Origin: Scalesia atractyloides
Lineage: Eukaryota > Streptophyta > Magnoliopsida > Asterales > Asteraceae
NCBI GenBank assembly: GCA_947069175.1
Contig: CAMTDV010000018.1
Coordinates: 42,172,869-42,236,868, forward strand
DNA: 64,000 nucleotides
Reading direction: 5' to 3'
The notes beneath the pieces are model-generated. The model was not told the origin of the DNA, did not search any database, and worked only from the letters and a program-made list of their open reading frames with translations. Shown piece by piece: positions 43,090 through 55,499 of the stretch (position 1 is its first letter; each line of letters opens with the position of its first letter). Made by a program: the position numbers and the translations under genes.

Positions 43090-46000
43090 TGCGTATATGA
43101 CAGTTGGGGCTTCAACATCGAATGCCAACATGATGAATCAAGTTAATCTGGATAATGAGATGGGAACGTCAGTGAACCACCGAAGCTTATGAGTATGGAT
43201 GAATACGAGGGGTGGAAGGAAAAATTTACGAATTGGGTTCAGGCTACTTTCTTTCACAGTTGGATTGCGGTTGAAACAAGTTACACATGGCCAAGAGATG
43301 AACATGAAAATCTTATTGAAATGAATGAGTTTTCTACTCAATAGAAGGATGCGTATGTTTCTGAAAAGAAAATGATAAGTCTGATTCAGCAGTCCGTGAA
43401 GGAAGACATCTTGGTGTTATTACCAGAGTACAAAACTACACAAGAGTTATGAAAATCTCTAAAGGCGAAATATCAGGGGAGTGCAGAGATGATTAAGAGC
43501 AAAATGGCTCTAATCATGAAAGAGTTTGACATCTTTACAATGCTGAAAGGCGAGTCGATGAAACAAATGATAGAATGATTTTGTCATTGGAAAGTGATAA
43601 TGAGAAGGCATGGTCTTGATAAGACTGAACAAGAATATATTGACAAATTGGCTGATGCTTTACCAGAAGGTGAATGGACAACGTATCCGATGGTGCTAAA
43701 GGAAAGTCCAAGCTGGGAATTTTTCAAGTTATCCATTTTTATTGACAAGTTGGAAGGGCACGGGATGGAACTGTTAAAGATTGCCAAGTCAAAGAATTCA
43801 AACATTGCTCAGGATGTAGGACTTTATTACAAAAGTGGAGCTCAAGAGAATATTTCAAGCCCGAAGATCCAAACTGCTTTCAATGCGAATATGAATTCCT
43901 CAAATCATTCGCCACTGGGTCAAACTCAATCATATCCAAACTATGATCAGAGTCCTCCCACTGCATCATATTCAAGCACGAGTTCGAATTCTCCATTTCA
44001 AAACCAAACAAACCAAAATAATCTATCAAATTCTGATTCAAACATGTTTAGATGCAACATTGTTGTTAATCTGAACAATGTCTTTTCTGATCAACTGGCC
44101 AAACAACATATGACACTACTTGCCACAGTGTTGGAATCTTATGAGTTTAGTGGCTGGGAAGATCGGTAATCCAGAAATGACTGCTGAGGATTACGATCAA
44201 GTAGATGAATAGGAGCTTGAGTTGATGGACATCAAATGGTCCTTAGCTTCAATTATACGGAGAGTTACCAAATTTGTAGCGCTCACCGGAAAAGATATCG
44301 GAAACTCGAGCAACAAACTGGGATTCGACAAGACGAAAGTTACATGCTTCTGATTTCGACAAAAAGGGCATTTTAAACGATAGTGCAAGAATCCAGAAGC
44401 AAGTGGCAACCAAAATCCTTTCGGAGGCGGCAATGACTACTACAAGAAATCATTGCAACATAAGTCGTTTCCGAGGAAAGTTCAAGTCGAAGTCCAAGAG
44501 AAACCATCTAACACTGCAGAAAAAGCGATGGTTGCTTCTAATGAAGATGACGGTTTTGATTGGAACACATATATTGCTAAGAAGACAGGAGTTGCTCTAA
44601 TGGCCGAAATCGTGGAAGAACAAGATACATCTGCTGAGGATGCAGCTCTGGAGTACGTAATGCTAGAAGAATACTTGCAACAAACAGAAGAAGAAGAGAT
44701 CTATCATCATACGAGGATGCAGAGTGTTCTTTCTCCTAACATTACTTCTAGTTTTGCCGGTTGTTTGGTGAAGCATCTTCTGAGCATGTCGTTGAAGAAA
44801 CGAAACCAGTGGCTGAGGAACTCTTTGACATAACCAAGGAGATGAATGAGGAGAACCTCACGGAAATCGCAAACAAGGCGATGATGGATTTGACAAAGGT
44901 AGGTCCGGAGGTAAAAGTTGTTGAAAAAGAGGTGGTAAAAGTGCAAATCGTTGAGGTTGAAAAACCTTTCACGAAATGTACAGAGCTTTGTGCGCAATGC
45001 GCCGAAAAATCTCAAATCATAAGTGAACTCAATGTGCATAACAACAATTTCAAATATGATTATCGCACAATGAAAGAAGCTTATGATAAAATGAAAGGCG
45101 ATTACAACAGACTTGATAAAAACAACATTGAACAACATGACATAGTAAGAATGTTAAAAGCAATGGTAATGGAAAAACAAAATGCCATAAACATTTACAT
45201 AAATACCATTGCTGAAACTAAATAAGAGCTTCAAGATATGAAATTAAAACCGAAAGGGTGAGACAGCTTTGGAAAGCTATACCACGAACGCTTACGTCAT
45301 CGATCATATTCTTCCAACGATTCCGTCAGAAGAAAATGATAAGAAAACAAAAGGTAAAAAACGTGGGGATTATAGCAGTGTTCCACCTCCCTAGTGCGAA
45401 AAATATTGTCGCAAGAAAGTTGAAGGGATGGAAAAGTCGCACAATGTAGAGTTGTTAACCGAAAAGAAAAATGAGATGCCTAAGAACATTGACATAACCT
45501 ACACAAATGATGATAGTGAAGCAGTCATAAACAAAGTGGTGAAAAATGTTGTTGAAAATTTGTTGAGTGAATCTGATGATGGCAGCTTTGAGAGCGCCAA
45601 TGCAAGTTTGAGCAGTTCTCAGTCACAACCCGATGATGACGATAATACATTGGAAGATAGCCTAAGTGATGATCCTAACGTTGTCGTGTACAAAGTTAAG
45701 GAATCTGATAGACTATATTTCGATGACAGTTTTCCGATTCAAAATGTGAAAGAAGATCAAATTGATAAATTGTTCAAACTCGTTGAAGTATCATCAGAGG
45801 ATTTAGAGAGAAATGAGAGAAAATTTATTCAAAACCCAAGAAAGTTTATAACAACTACCGAAGGAATGGTGGTGACTTTCCTGAGCACAGGAGAGCGGGT
45901 TTGGGTTTGGAGGTAGAAGATGGACCGAAAAAGAAAAGGTCACCATTTCATAATACAATAGTAAAAACATGAATTTCATTGATGGGATAAACACGGTTCA

Positions 46001-46736
46001 GGAAGAGAATTTGATTGGAAAGCAATCAAATGATGAGTTTAAAAAGGAGAAAGAACTTCGGGATAAGGCTAAATCCACAAGTGGAGTAAAACCCACGAAT
46101 GAACATTCTGATACTCGGACTTGCTTTAAGTGCAATGAAGTTGGTCACATTGCTCGCAAGTGTCCGAAATCAAAGCCTGTGTATCATCGAAGAAAGACAG
46201 TTTCAGAAGATGAGAAACTTAAGCAACCAGAGATTGTAAAACCAATCATGATCTTAAAATGAAACAATGACTCTAACATTGAAGTGAAACCTAAAACTGA
46301 ATCTAAGTTTGAGAAATTAACTTTTGAAAAAGGTGAAACTTCTAAATCGAATGAAAACAAAGATTCAAAGTTTTACATTAAGAAAGCTCGAGTGAAATCT
46401 CAAGCTTGGGTTGGTAAGAAAAGTTCATTATCATCTGAAAGTGCAAAGTTTGTTTCAGAAAAAATTGGAAATGTCAAACCAACCGAGTCAGTCAATGTTA
46501 AAGACTCCAAAGAAACAAAGACTGATAAGGGAGTTATCAAAAATGATCTTTCAAAATTAAAAAATGATTTTCTAAAACAAACAAAGAAAGATAAAATTGA
46601 AAATTTTTCAAAGTTGACATTGGACGAAATGTTTGATGGCAATTTTGACTACGCAGATGAGTGTGAATTTGATTACGATGATGGTTATCCAATTCAACCC
46701 AAGACCAAAAAGGCTTGGGTTTCCCTCTTTAAATGA
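43090..46736 (+). pseudogene. Long Copia gag, decayed
   Basis: The gag core begins LMSMDEYEGWKEK near 43186 and continues AYVSEKKMISLIQQSVKED, IKSKMALIMKEFDIFTM and TEQEYIDKLADALPEGEW (43620-43680). A first zinc knuckle is broken by stops (KGHFKR-stop-CKNPEA near 44370). Acidic and coiled-coil stretches follow (44760-45225, 45428-45916). A second knuckle, CFKCNEVGHIARKC, is intact at about 46122-46163. The tail ends KKAWVSLFK at 46736. At roughly 1200 codons it is very long for Copia gag, as in the SIRE lineage. Several stops (CAG to TAG, TGG to TGA, CGA to TGA) and frameshifts are visible. Confidence 0.85.
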
Positions 46737-46744
46737 GTTGTTAA

Positions 46745-46816
46745 CATGTGCAGGGGGGCTCCAAAGATCCATAGTATTGAAGTGGATTCTGGATAGAGGA
46801 GCTTCACGTCACATGA
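46745..46816 (+). pseudogene. Protease stub of Copia pol
   Basis: The frame reads GGLQRSIVLKWILDRGASRH, where Copia elements have the protease active site (W-x-L-D-S-G-A/C-x-x-H-M). It ends within about 20 codons where the foreign minus-strand sequence begins. Confidence 0.65.
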
Positions 46817-48117
46817 GAACCCTAGTTCTTCAATTGGAATATCTTCAAACCAGCCTGTAAGATCATCAGTAGTGACAGGATGTGTGATGTTATCTGGAAT
46901 ATCACCGAAAGCATCTTTAAATTCACTAGCTCTTGCTCTTGCACTTTGCGGAGTTGATTGCTTTGGCTTTGGCGTAGCTTTTGCTACATATTTTGGTGTT
47001 GATTGAGGTGTAACTTGAACAAGAACTTCAACAGTAACTGATGGTGGTTCTTGTGTAACACTCGTCGGTGGCACTTGTGTTTCAACAATAGGAATTTCTT
47101 GCAAATTCGAAACAGGAGGTTCTTGTGTAACTCCTTTTCTCTGCTTTTGACTCGCATACCTTCGACTTGGAGCTTTCTTTCTTCCACGAGTACTTGGAGA
47201 ACCCGTAGCTTTCTTTGTGTCACCAGCTTTAGACTTTGTGCGCTTTGCCTTTTTCTTTGGCCTTTCTGCATCAGAAACCTCTTCAGCAGACGGTTCGTAT
47301 AAATCCTCACCAAGCTTTTTCAGACGTTCCTCTTCTTTTTCTTTTTCTGCTTCTTTTTCTCTTTTCTCAACAGAATCTTCAGACAATTCATCATGTTTAT
47401 CAGACGTAGCAGAAATAACATCATCTTATTTATCTTGGCTTTCAACATTTACAGTCGCTGCACTAGAACCTTCAACATTAACTTGTTCAGAATCTGGTTC
47501 ATCAATCAACAAAGTATCAGCTTTCTTTGACGCACGTTTACGCTTATGCTTTTCAACAACAACCACGCCCTTTATGTACCAATCACCTCGTTTCTCTTTG
47601 AAGTTCGTTAACAACGCAATTTCCTCATTCTTGTCACCACTGCCTTCTTTTCGCCATTTGTTTTCTGGTGGTGCAACGTAGTGTTCATCAGAAATAGCTC
47701 CAAAAACTGGTTTAGCAACAGGAGGAACAGAGTCTTGTTTCTGATAAATCTTTAACTTTTTCAGCGTCGTTTCATCCATGTGACTCAGATACAAAATATC
47801 ATTTGGATCTTTCGTGATATCTTTGAACTTCTCATCGATCAGCATTTGCACAAATCTTGGATACATCACTAAACGTTCCTTTCCCATGTTCTTCGCCATA
47901 AAATTAAAAATCACTCTTGAGAAGTTGTATTTCTTGTTTAGTATCAATGTTGTAACCATGCAGGCCATGTAGTCTTGAATATCATCGAGCCCTGCTTTCT
48001 GATGGCTGAACGTGTGTATAATAGCGTGAATTAGTAGCTTGTAAGGTAATGGAACACTGCCTTTCTTCATTGTCGGTTCATTCGCGTGCCCTTTATATCC
48101 CATTCGGAAGAAACAAC
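46817..48117 (-). pseudogene. Extra ORF of a minus-strand Copia element, C-terminal part
   Basis: The minus-strand frame at 48117-47426 contains SVPLPYKLLIHAIIHTFSHQ, KYNFSRVIFNFMAKNM and ERLVMYPRFVQMLI, then a basic linker. It stops at 47426 and continues, after a stop, into a Lys/Glu- and Pro/Gln-rich tail (47386-46817, ending DLTGWFEDIPIEELGF). From memory this resembles the plant retroelement-associated protein sometimes annotated as a synaptobrevin/longin-like domain protein in Asteraceae. The function is unknown. The N-terminal part lies beyond the nested Gypsy, at 62094-62310. Confidence 0.65.
48113..48117. other. Target-site duplication of the chromovirus, left copy (ACAAC)
   Basis: ACAAC precedes the LTR. 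The same five bases follow the other LTR at 62089-62093. Confidence 0.93.
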
Positions 48118-51100
48118 TGTAACACCCCAAGAACGTCGCAGCGGAAATACAAACGTAATGGTGATGGAAGTTGGTACCCATAAATATCTTAGTGGACGAT
48201 GCGTCGTTAATTTGGAATATTACTTAATTAAAACATTGTTTAAAAGTTAAACATAAGCCACAACCACACCATAGTTAAGTTGTTTTGATCCATTATGGAT
48301 CTCATTACAAACATTGTCCCAGGTTAGTTTTAAAAGTGTCCAAAGTTTATTAGTAAACAAACATGCATCACAACCACAAGATACGCCAAAGATTCCTGAA
48401 GCCATGCTCAAGTACCTGAAGAACACGTTAAAATCAAGTGTCAACACAAAGGAGGGTGAGCTCACATATTCAAATTTAAAACCAGGAAAACTTTCTAATT
48501 ATGTGTTTATTATCAAAACATCCAAATAATATTTTCGAAAGTTAATTTTATTTCCTTTATAACTATGAGTCAGCCGTCGCAAGCGTTTACCTGAAACCTC
48601 CGAACTAAGCATCTTCCCAAGTTTCACATATTAAATTTATTTTTAACATCCATTTGTTCTGATTCGTAAGTTTGCAAGACATTACGAGCTATATATTAAC
48701 ATTAAGGGTATAATCAACGCTAGACGATAACAGAATATAAATTCGTCGTTTGACATGACACGGAGTTACCGGTCTCGACGGGGTTGTCAACCCGATAGAT
48801 CTGTAAAAAATTCCACGCAATCCATATTAATGATTAAATGGCTAAGTTTGCGCAAAGTGTCCGCAATGGGTCACCCAAGGTGCCAACCTTATGAACAATA
48901 TATATATCCTACTAAAATGATAAAATTTAATAAAACTCGTTGTACGAATCCCTGACGTCCCCACCGAAACGTAAGCCTAATCCTGATACTCACTCTCTTG
49001 AGACCGAGCCAATTCGTTACAACTTTAGATTTAAACATTTTAAATCCACACGGTCGTTCTATCCCATAACGCCGTAAAATCCCTGTTTCATCCCCAAAAC
49101 GCATATATCATTATTCCAAAATCCGTTTCATCCCGAAACATATTTATATCCAAAATCATGTTTTTCTCCAAAAACATATCACATAATTTCCAAATCATAT
49201 TTTCCATGAAAAAATATTTATAGTTTAATCAAAGGCATATTTTATACGAAGACGTATACTTATCCTTTTAAGGCGTGTTCTTCCCCCAAACATATACTAA
49301 AACAGTAAAAAGTGGGGTTTAATGACACTCACCTTTGGGTGCGTATTTAAAATGGCGCGATCCCACAATTTGATTCTACACGTCCTGACATACGTAGGCA
49401 CGATTTAATAATCACACATCACAAAATTTCTTAAGTTTCTCAATCTTGGAATTTTTACATAACTTTGAGATTTTCTCGAAAAGTTATTATTTTTGATTAT
49501 GTTGGCATATTAATATATATATGAGTTCATATATATATATTAAGATTTTGCGACTTGAATGATTTTATTGGTGACCTTAATGTTTTATCCGTTACACTCC
49601 CGTTTATAAATACTATATATCTACGATTTGTGCGTCGATATATATATACATAAACGTACACATATTCACAATATCATAACACGCAAAAACTCATTAACTT
49701 ATTTACTTTATCATTTTTATAGCATGTATACATGAAATAACTCACTAAGTTAACCTATCAATTTTCATGCTCTACAAATAAGTTACACATTTTAACGCGA
49801 ATTCACCGATTCTACCGTTTTAAACATAAAAGCGTAGATGCATAGTCTTAATTCCCGCTATCATGTCAACACATAAAATATTATCATATTCACATATTTA
49901 AATCATATGACACATCTAAACACATAAGGTTCATCCGTTAGCAACCCATTCTAGTGTATGTTGGAAAATGCGTATTTAGTGATTCGATAACGTTTTTGGG
50001 CACCAGAAGTCACGTGTGACTAACCAAACACCAAATAAACTAAATATAAGTTAATGTACCTATATTTATACTAAAAATATCAGTTTGTTCACTGATTTAA
50101 AACAGTTTCATAGAAACCCTCTTAAAATGCGATTTTTACCGTTTTTACCGTATAGTTTTGCGTCAAACATTACCATAACCATCCGAACTCGAAACCACTT
50201 CATATTTTAATACAATACATGTTATATACTGAATAAAATGATGGTTATAATCAGATTAGTGCAGTTTTTGTGTAAGGCACATAAATCATACGATTTCATG
50301 TATTTACAACACTTTTAAGCACATAGTACAACATGCAAAGCTAGTAAACTTTATGTCAAAGTTCCATGCTATTTTACACTTCAAATAACATTATTTTTAG
50401 TGTTTATAACCTGATTAAAATCATGATCATCATATCACCTTTTAATCAACATTTCATGCCCATATATCCACATGCATGCCTATGTACAAGCATCTAATGC
50501 ATGTATATCACATCATCTTCATCTTGCATGAACTTAAATACTTCCAACACATATTTAATTCCTGTATCAAACATTCAAGAACACCATCATTTTCATATAT
50601 CATCATCATCTAATTATTCAACATAAATGCAAGTATCACCTTCTTCACATTTATGAACTAACAACAAAATTTTGTATGCATGCATATACATATATATATA
50701 TATATACACGGCACACATACATACACAAGATTCCAAGTTCAACTTTTCATGTTCATATTTTCAAATCACCATAACCTTTTTAGAACATTCTAAAGATTAC
50801 ATGCATTCACCCTTTTAACATCTTATCAAGCAAGATCATTTCAAACATTAAAGCTCAAAATCTCATATGTATATATATACACACATACGGCCATACATAT
50901 ATATATGTACACCTCCATTTTCATTTTCTTTAAAAACCCTCTTGTTAGTTTTTGAGTTAGTGTTTAAGTCCAAGAATCAAGAGAAACTTCCATAACCATC
51001 AAAAATCAAGAACTAAGATTTTTAAAGTAAGGTTATACCTTCAAGATTTTTGTTTGGTTTTTGATTAAGATGATGGTATGAAGCTTGGTTTTAATTAAAA

Positions 51101-52086
51101 CTCCTTGGAAACACATTTGATTCTTCAAAAACACTTGAAATGGGATTGCATGAACATGGATTCTTCAAGATCTTCAAAGTTTGAAGGTGTGGGTGTTTAT
51201 ATGTGTGTGTTCGGCCGAGAGAGAGAAGGAGAGAGAGATGAGATTTGTTTTTGATCTTGCATGGTTAAATGGAGTGTGTAAGGAGCTCTCATGATTATCT
51301 CCACTTCCCTAGGTCTAGACTTGTCCATTTAGAAGGATTTTCAAAAAGGTGGGCAGCCATTAGGCCACCACCTATGAGCACACACCCATACATATTATAT
51401 ACTTACACATATATAAGTTATTTACTGGTATTTAACTAGATACCGGGTATTTTATCTAGCGTTTTAACTGCGTTTTAACGCGTTTTAAATTATTTTCAGC
51501 GCTCTATAAAAATAAACTCACTAAAATATTACTAATGAATAATTTATTTGCCTGGACCAGTTACATGGTCGGTAATTGGCAGTATGCGCGCTGTGTTGCG
51601 AAGTATGCGCTTAAATTTGTAAAAATAGGGATTAAGCGTTTTAATTTATTTTATCATTCTATAAAAAATAAACTTGTCAAATTATTACTATAATAATTTT
51701 TAGTTGCCCTGAACTGACTGTGTTGACAGTATTTTGTCAGATACGCGCAGTATTTCGTAGTACGCGCTTAAACCTGAAAAATAGAGTTTCGTAGATTTTT
51801 AAATTATTTTTCCTCACGATTATGATTAAATATATTATTTAACTCATAAAGGACTATTTTTAAGATTTTAACATTAATCGGCGGTCACCGACATTCGTTT
51901 CGCATTTTAACCGTTACGCGATAAGCGTTTATCTTAATATTGCCAACATAATTTTTATCAAACTTTGGATTTACCAACACATCAAATATTATATATAAAC
52001 ATCATAAATAATCAAATACGGCCTTTTAATTTATTCATGACACATGTTACATTTGTACGGGACAACCTAAATAGCAGGGTGTCACA
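48118..52086 (-). repeat. 3' LTR of the chromovirus (3969 bp)
   Basis: Unusually long LTR without coding capacity. It contains TA-rich microsatellites (49500, 50690, 50870), a GAGAGA tract (51212-51240) and two similar GCGC-rich blocks about 170 bp apart (51585-51615 and 51745-51775, both ending GCGCTTAAA). It differs from the other LTR by scattered substitutions and small indels. By eye about 5-7% of the first 120 bp differ. Confidence 0.93.
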
Positions 52087-52100
52087 GTCTCCCCCTGTTT
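52087..52100 (-). other. Polypurine tract of the chromovirus
   Basis: On the minus strand AAACAGGGGGAGAC directly abuts the 3' LTR. Confidence 0.85.
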
Positions 52101-52122
52101 AAGGAATTTCGTCTCGAAATTC

Positions 52123-55100
52123 TTACACTACAGGTTTCGTTTTCGCACTAGATTTAAAGAGATGCGGATATTTTCGTTGCATCTGGTCCTTTCGTTCCCA
52201 TGTGAACTCGGGTCCACATTTAGAATTCCAGCAAACCTTGACCAACTTGATCCGATTCCTTCTAAGCTTCTGAATCTTCTCATCCAGAACTTCAACCGGT
52301 TTCTCGATAAATCTCAATTTATCGTCTACTTGAACCTCTTCAGGGGATATATTAGTATCTCATCTCACAAACACTTTCTCAGGTTGGAAACATGAAACAC
52401 GTCATGAACTCCATTCAAATCCTACGGCAGCTTAAGCCTATATGTGACTATCCAACTCGAGATGCGATTTCGAAAGGACCTATATACCGTGGGCTAAGCT
52501 TTCCCCTTTTTCCAAATCTAACAACACCTTTCCAAGGCGACACTTTCAGCAGAACACGATCCCGACTTGAAACTGCAACGGTTTCCTTCGGTTGTCTGCA
52601 TAACTTTTTTGTCGGTCGGCGGCAACTTTCAACCATTCCTTGATCTGGACAACCTTGTCGGTGGTTTCCTGGATAAGCTCAGGTCCGGTTAGTTGCCTTT
52701 CGCCAACTTCAGCCCAACACAAGGGCGATCGACATTTCCTTCTGTACAAAGCTTCAAACGGAGCGACTTTGATACTAGCGTGGTATCTATTGTTGTAAGA
52801 AAACTCTGCCAACGGCAAAATGAGTATCCCAACTTCCACAGAAATCAATCACGCACGCTCTCAAGATGTCCTCCAACGTCTGAATGGTTCTCTCACTCTG
52901 ACCATCCATTTGAGGATGATATGCAGTACTCATGTCCAAACGAGAACCCAGCGACTCCTGAAGAGATCGCGTAAATCTAGACCCAAATCGTCCATCTCTA
53001 TCGGAGATAATTGACACAAGCACTCCATGTCGGGCTACAATCTCGTTGGGGTACAACTGCGATATCTTTTCCGTCTTGTCTGTTTCCTTAATGGCTAGAA
53101 AATGAGCAGACTTCGTTAATCGATCCACAATTACCCATATGGTGTCATGTCCATGTGACGTACGGGGTAATTTGGTGTTAAAGTCCATTGCAAGATGCTC
53201 CCACTTCCATTTAGGAATCTTTGGTTGCTGCACAAGCCCAGACGGCCTCTGATGCTCAGCCTTAACCTTTGAGCATGTCAGACATTTACTTACCTACACC
53301 GCAATATCTCTTTTCATATTCGGCCACTAGTATAACTCCTTAATATCCTGATACATCTTGGTTGAACCTGGGTGAATCGAATATCTAGACTTATGAGCCT
53401 CGTTCATAACCAGTTCACGTAGGTTACCTCTAAGCAGAACCCAAACTCGGTTCATGAAGTACATCACTTCATTCGCTTTTGGTATCAGTTCACATTCCAA
53501 ACCCTTCAAACCTTCTCTACTCAGGTTCTCATCTTTTAGAGCTTCTCGCTGTGCATTGCGAATTCGATCGGTGAAATTCGTTTGTATGGTCAAACTCAAA
53601 GCACGAACGCGCAGAGGCTTTTCCCGCTCCTTCATACTTAGCGCATCAGCAACAACATTTGCTTTTCCCGGGTGATAACGAATATCACACTCGTAATCAT
53701 TGAGTAACTCTACCCAACGCCGCTATCGCATGTTGAGTTCCTTCTGATCAAAAATATGCTGGAGGCTCTTATGGTCTGTGTAAATCGTACACTTCGTGCC
53801 ATACAGATAATGTCTCCAAATCTTTAAAGCGAACACAACAGCTCCCAACTCTAAATCATGAGTCGTGTGTTCTTCTCATGCACTTTCAGTTGTCTGGATG
53901 CATAGGTTATCACTTTGTCCTTCTGCATACGCACGCAACCAAGGCCCAAACGTGACGCATCACAGTATACAACAAAACCATCATTTCCCTCTGGCATGGA
54001 TAGGATAGGTGCACTACACAACTTCTCCTTCTACATCCGAAAAGCTTTCTCCTGCTATTCTATCCTTCTGGGTAAATAGCGTTAATGGCTGCGCTATTCT
54101 GGAAAAATTCTCAATGAATCTTCTATAATACCCAGCAAGTCCTAAGAATTGTCGCACCTCTGACGGAGTCTTTGGCGCTTCCCAATTCTTAATCGCCTCA
54201 ATCTTCGATGGGTCCACATGTATACCTTTCTCATTTATGACATGACCGAGGAAATGCACCTCTCGAATCCAAAATTCACATTTAGAGAACTTGGCATACA
54301 ACTTCTCTTTCTTCAACAGCTCCAGAACGATCTTCAATGTTGCTCATGATCTTCTTTGGTTCGCGAAAAGATAAGTATATCATCAATGAATACTATCACG
54401 AATTTGTCCAAATAGGGTTTGCATACCCTGTTTATGAGATCCATGAACACTGCAGGCGCATTAGTTAAGCCAAAAGGCATGACTAAGAACTCATAATGGT
54501 CGTAACGTGTTCTAAAAGCAGTCTTCAGAACATCTTCCTCAGTAATCTTCAACTGGTGATATCCTGAACGCAGGTCTATCTTCGAGTAGTAGCTTGATCC
54601 TTGAAGCTGGTCGAACAAATCGTCGATTCTTGGTAACGGGTACCGATTCTTGATAGTCAGCTTGTTCAACTCTCTGTAATCAATACACATTCTGAAAGAC
54701 CCATCTTTCTTCTTTACGAACAACACAGGCGCTCCCTGAGGCGAAAACCTTGGTCATATGAAACCTTTGTCTAATAGCTCTTGAAGCTGATTTGACAATT
54801 CTTTCATCTCGGACGGTGCTAATCTGTAAGGAGATTTTGCAATCGGTGCAGCACCAGGTACAAGATCAATCTTAAACTCGATCTGTCTCGCAGGGGGTAA
54901 TCCAGGCAAGTCTTCATGGAAAACTTTCGGATAATCGCGAACTACAGGAATTTCTTCAATCCTCCCACTTTCAGCCTTCGTATCCACTATGTTAACCAAG
55001 AATACAGGATAGCCTTTACGCAACATCTTGTGCATCTTCATAATACTAACAACTCTTGATACTCGAATCGATCGGTCTCCGTGAATAACTAAAGCTTCAC

Positions 55101-55490
55101 CACCACTAGGACAAGGTATCCGCACTTGTTTTTTAGAACAAATGATCTCAGCTCCGTTCTTAGATAGCCAATCCATCCCATCGACTACATCAAAACTACC
55201 CAGCTCCACTGGTAATAAATCGATACTAAAACTATGATCACATAACCAAATTCTATAACCACGAATAACTTCGCTAGTCTCTATCAATTTTCCATTTGCT
55301 AATTCTATCGAGTACTTTTTACTTAGCTTACTTGTTTGAGAACACAGAAACGGTTCAAAGTTTTTTGAAACAAAACTCAAGTCAGCACCAGTATCAAATA
55401 GTATGAATGCAGAATGGTCATTGATTAAGAACGTACCGGTAACAGCTGAAGGATCATCACGTGCTTCCCAGCATTCAGCTCAAAAGCTCT
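52123..55490 (-). pseudogene. Chromovirus pol (protease, reverse transcriptase, RNase H, integrase, chromodomain), decayed
   Basis: Minus-strand order: protease FDTGAD at about 55381-55398 (catalytic D-T-G intact); reverse transcriptase with CIDYRELNKLTIKNRYPLPR, SKIDLRSGYHQLKI and catalytic FIDDILIFS at about 54372; connection and RNase H (VDPSKIEAIKNW, 54014-54337, then broken frames to about 53640); integrase zinc-finger region (53230-53640), core with WEHLAMDF, ISDRDGRFGSRFT and HPQMDGQSERTIQTLE (52787-53233, D-D-E retained); C-terminal chromodomain-like LRRNRIKLVKVCW...FTWERKDQMQRKYPHLF (52123-52317), which tethers integration to heterochromatin in this group. A CGA-to-TGA-type stop at 54754 and several frameshifts break it. 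Confidence 0.9.
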
Positions 55491-55499
55491 GCCCCTAGC

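Larger units (their letters stand above)
42036..46816 (+). mobile_element. SIRE-like Ty1/Copia element, truncated inside the protease
   Basis: Order: LTR, methionine-tRNA primer site, palindromic leader, long gag, then the first residues of pol (WILDRGASRHM, the protease active-site region, with D-S-G changed to D-R-G). At about 46816 the sequence switches to the minus-strand coding sequence of another element. Integrase, reverse transcriptase, RNase H and 3' LTR are missing. Confidence 0.75.

Noticed and set aside
46984..47302. Basic Gln/Lys-rich minus-strand frame and Cys/Phe-rich plus-strand frame
   Set aside because: Alternative-frame shadows of the extra-ORF tail.
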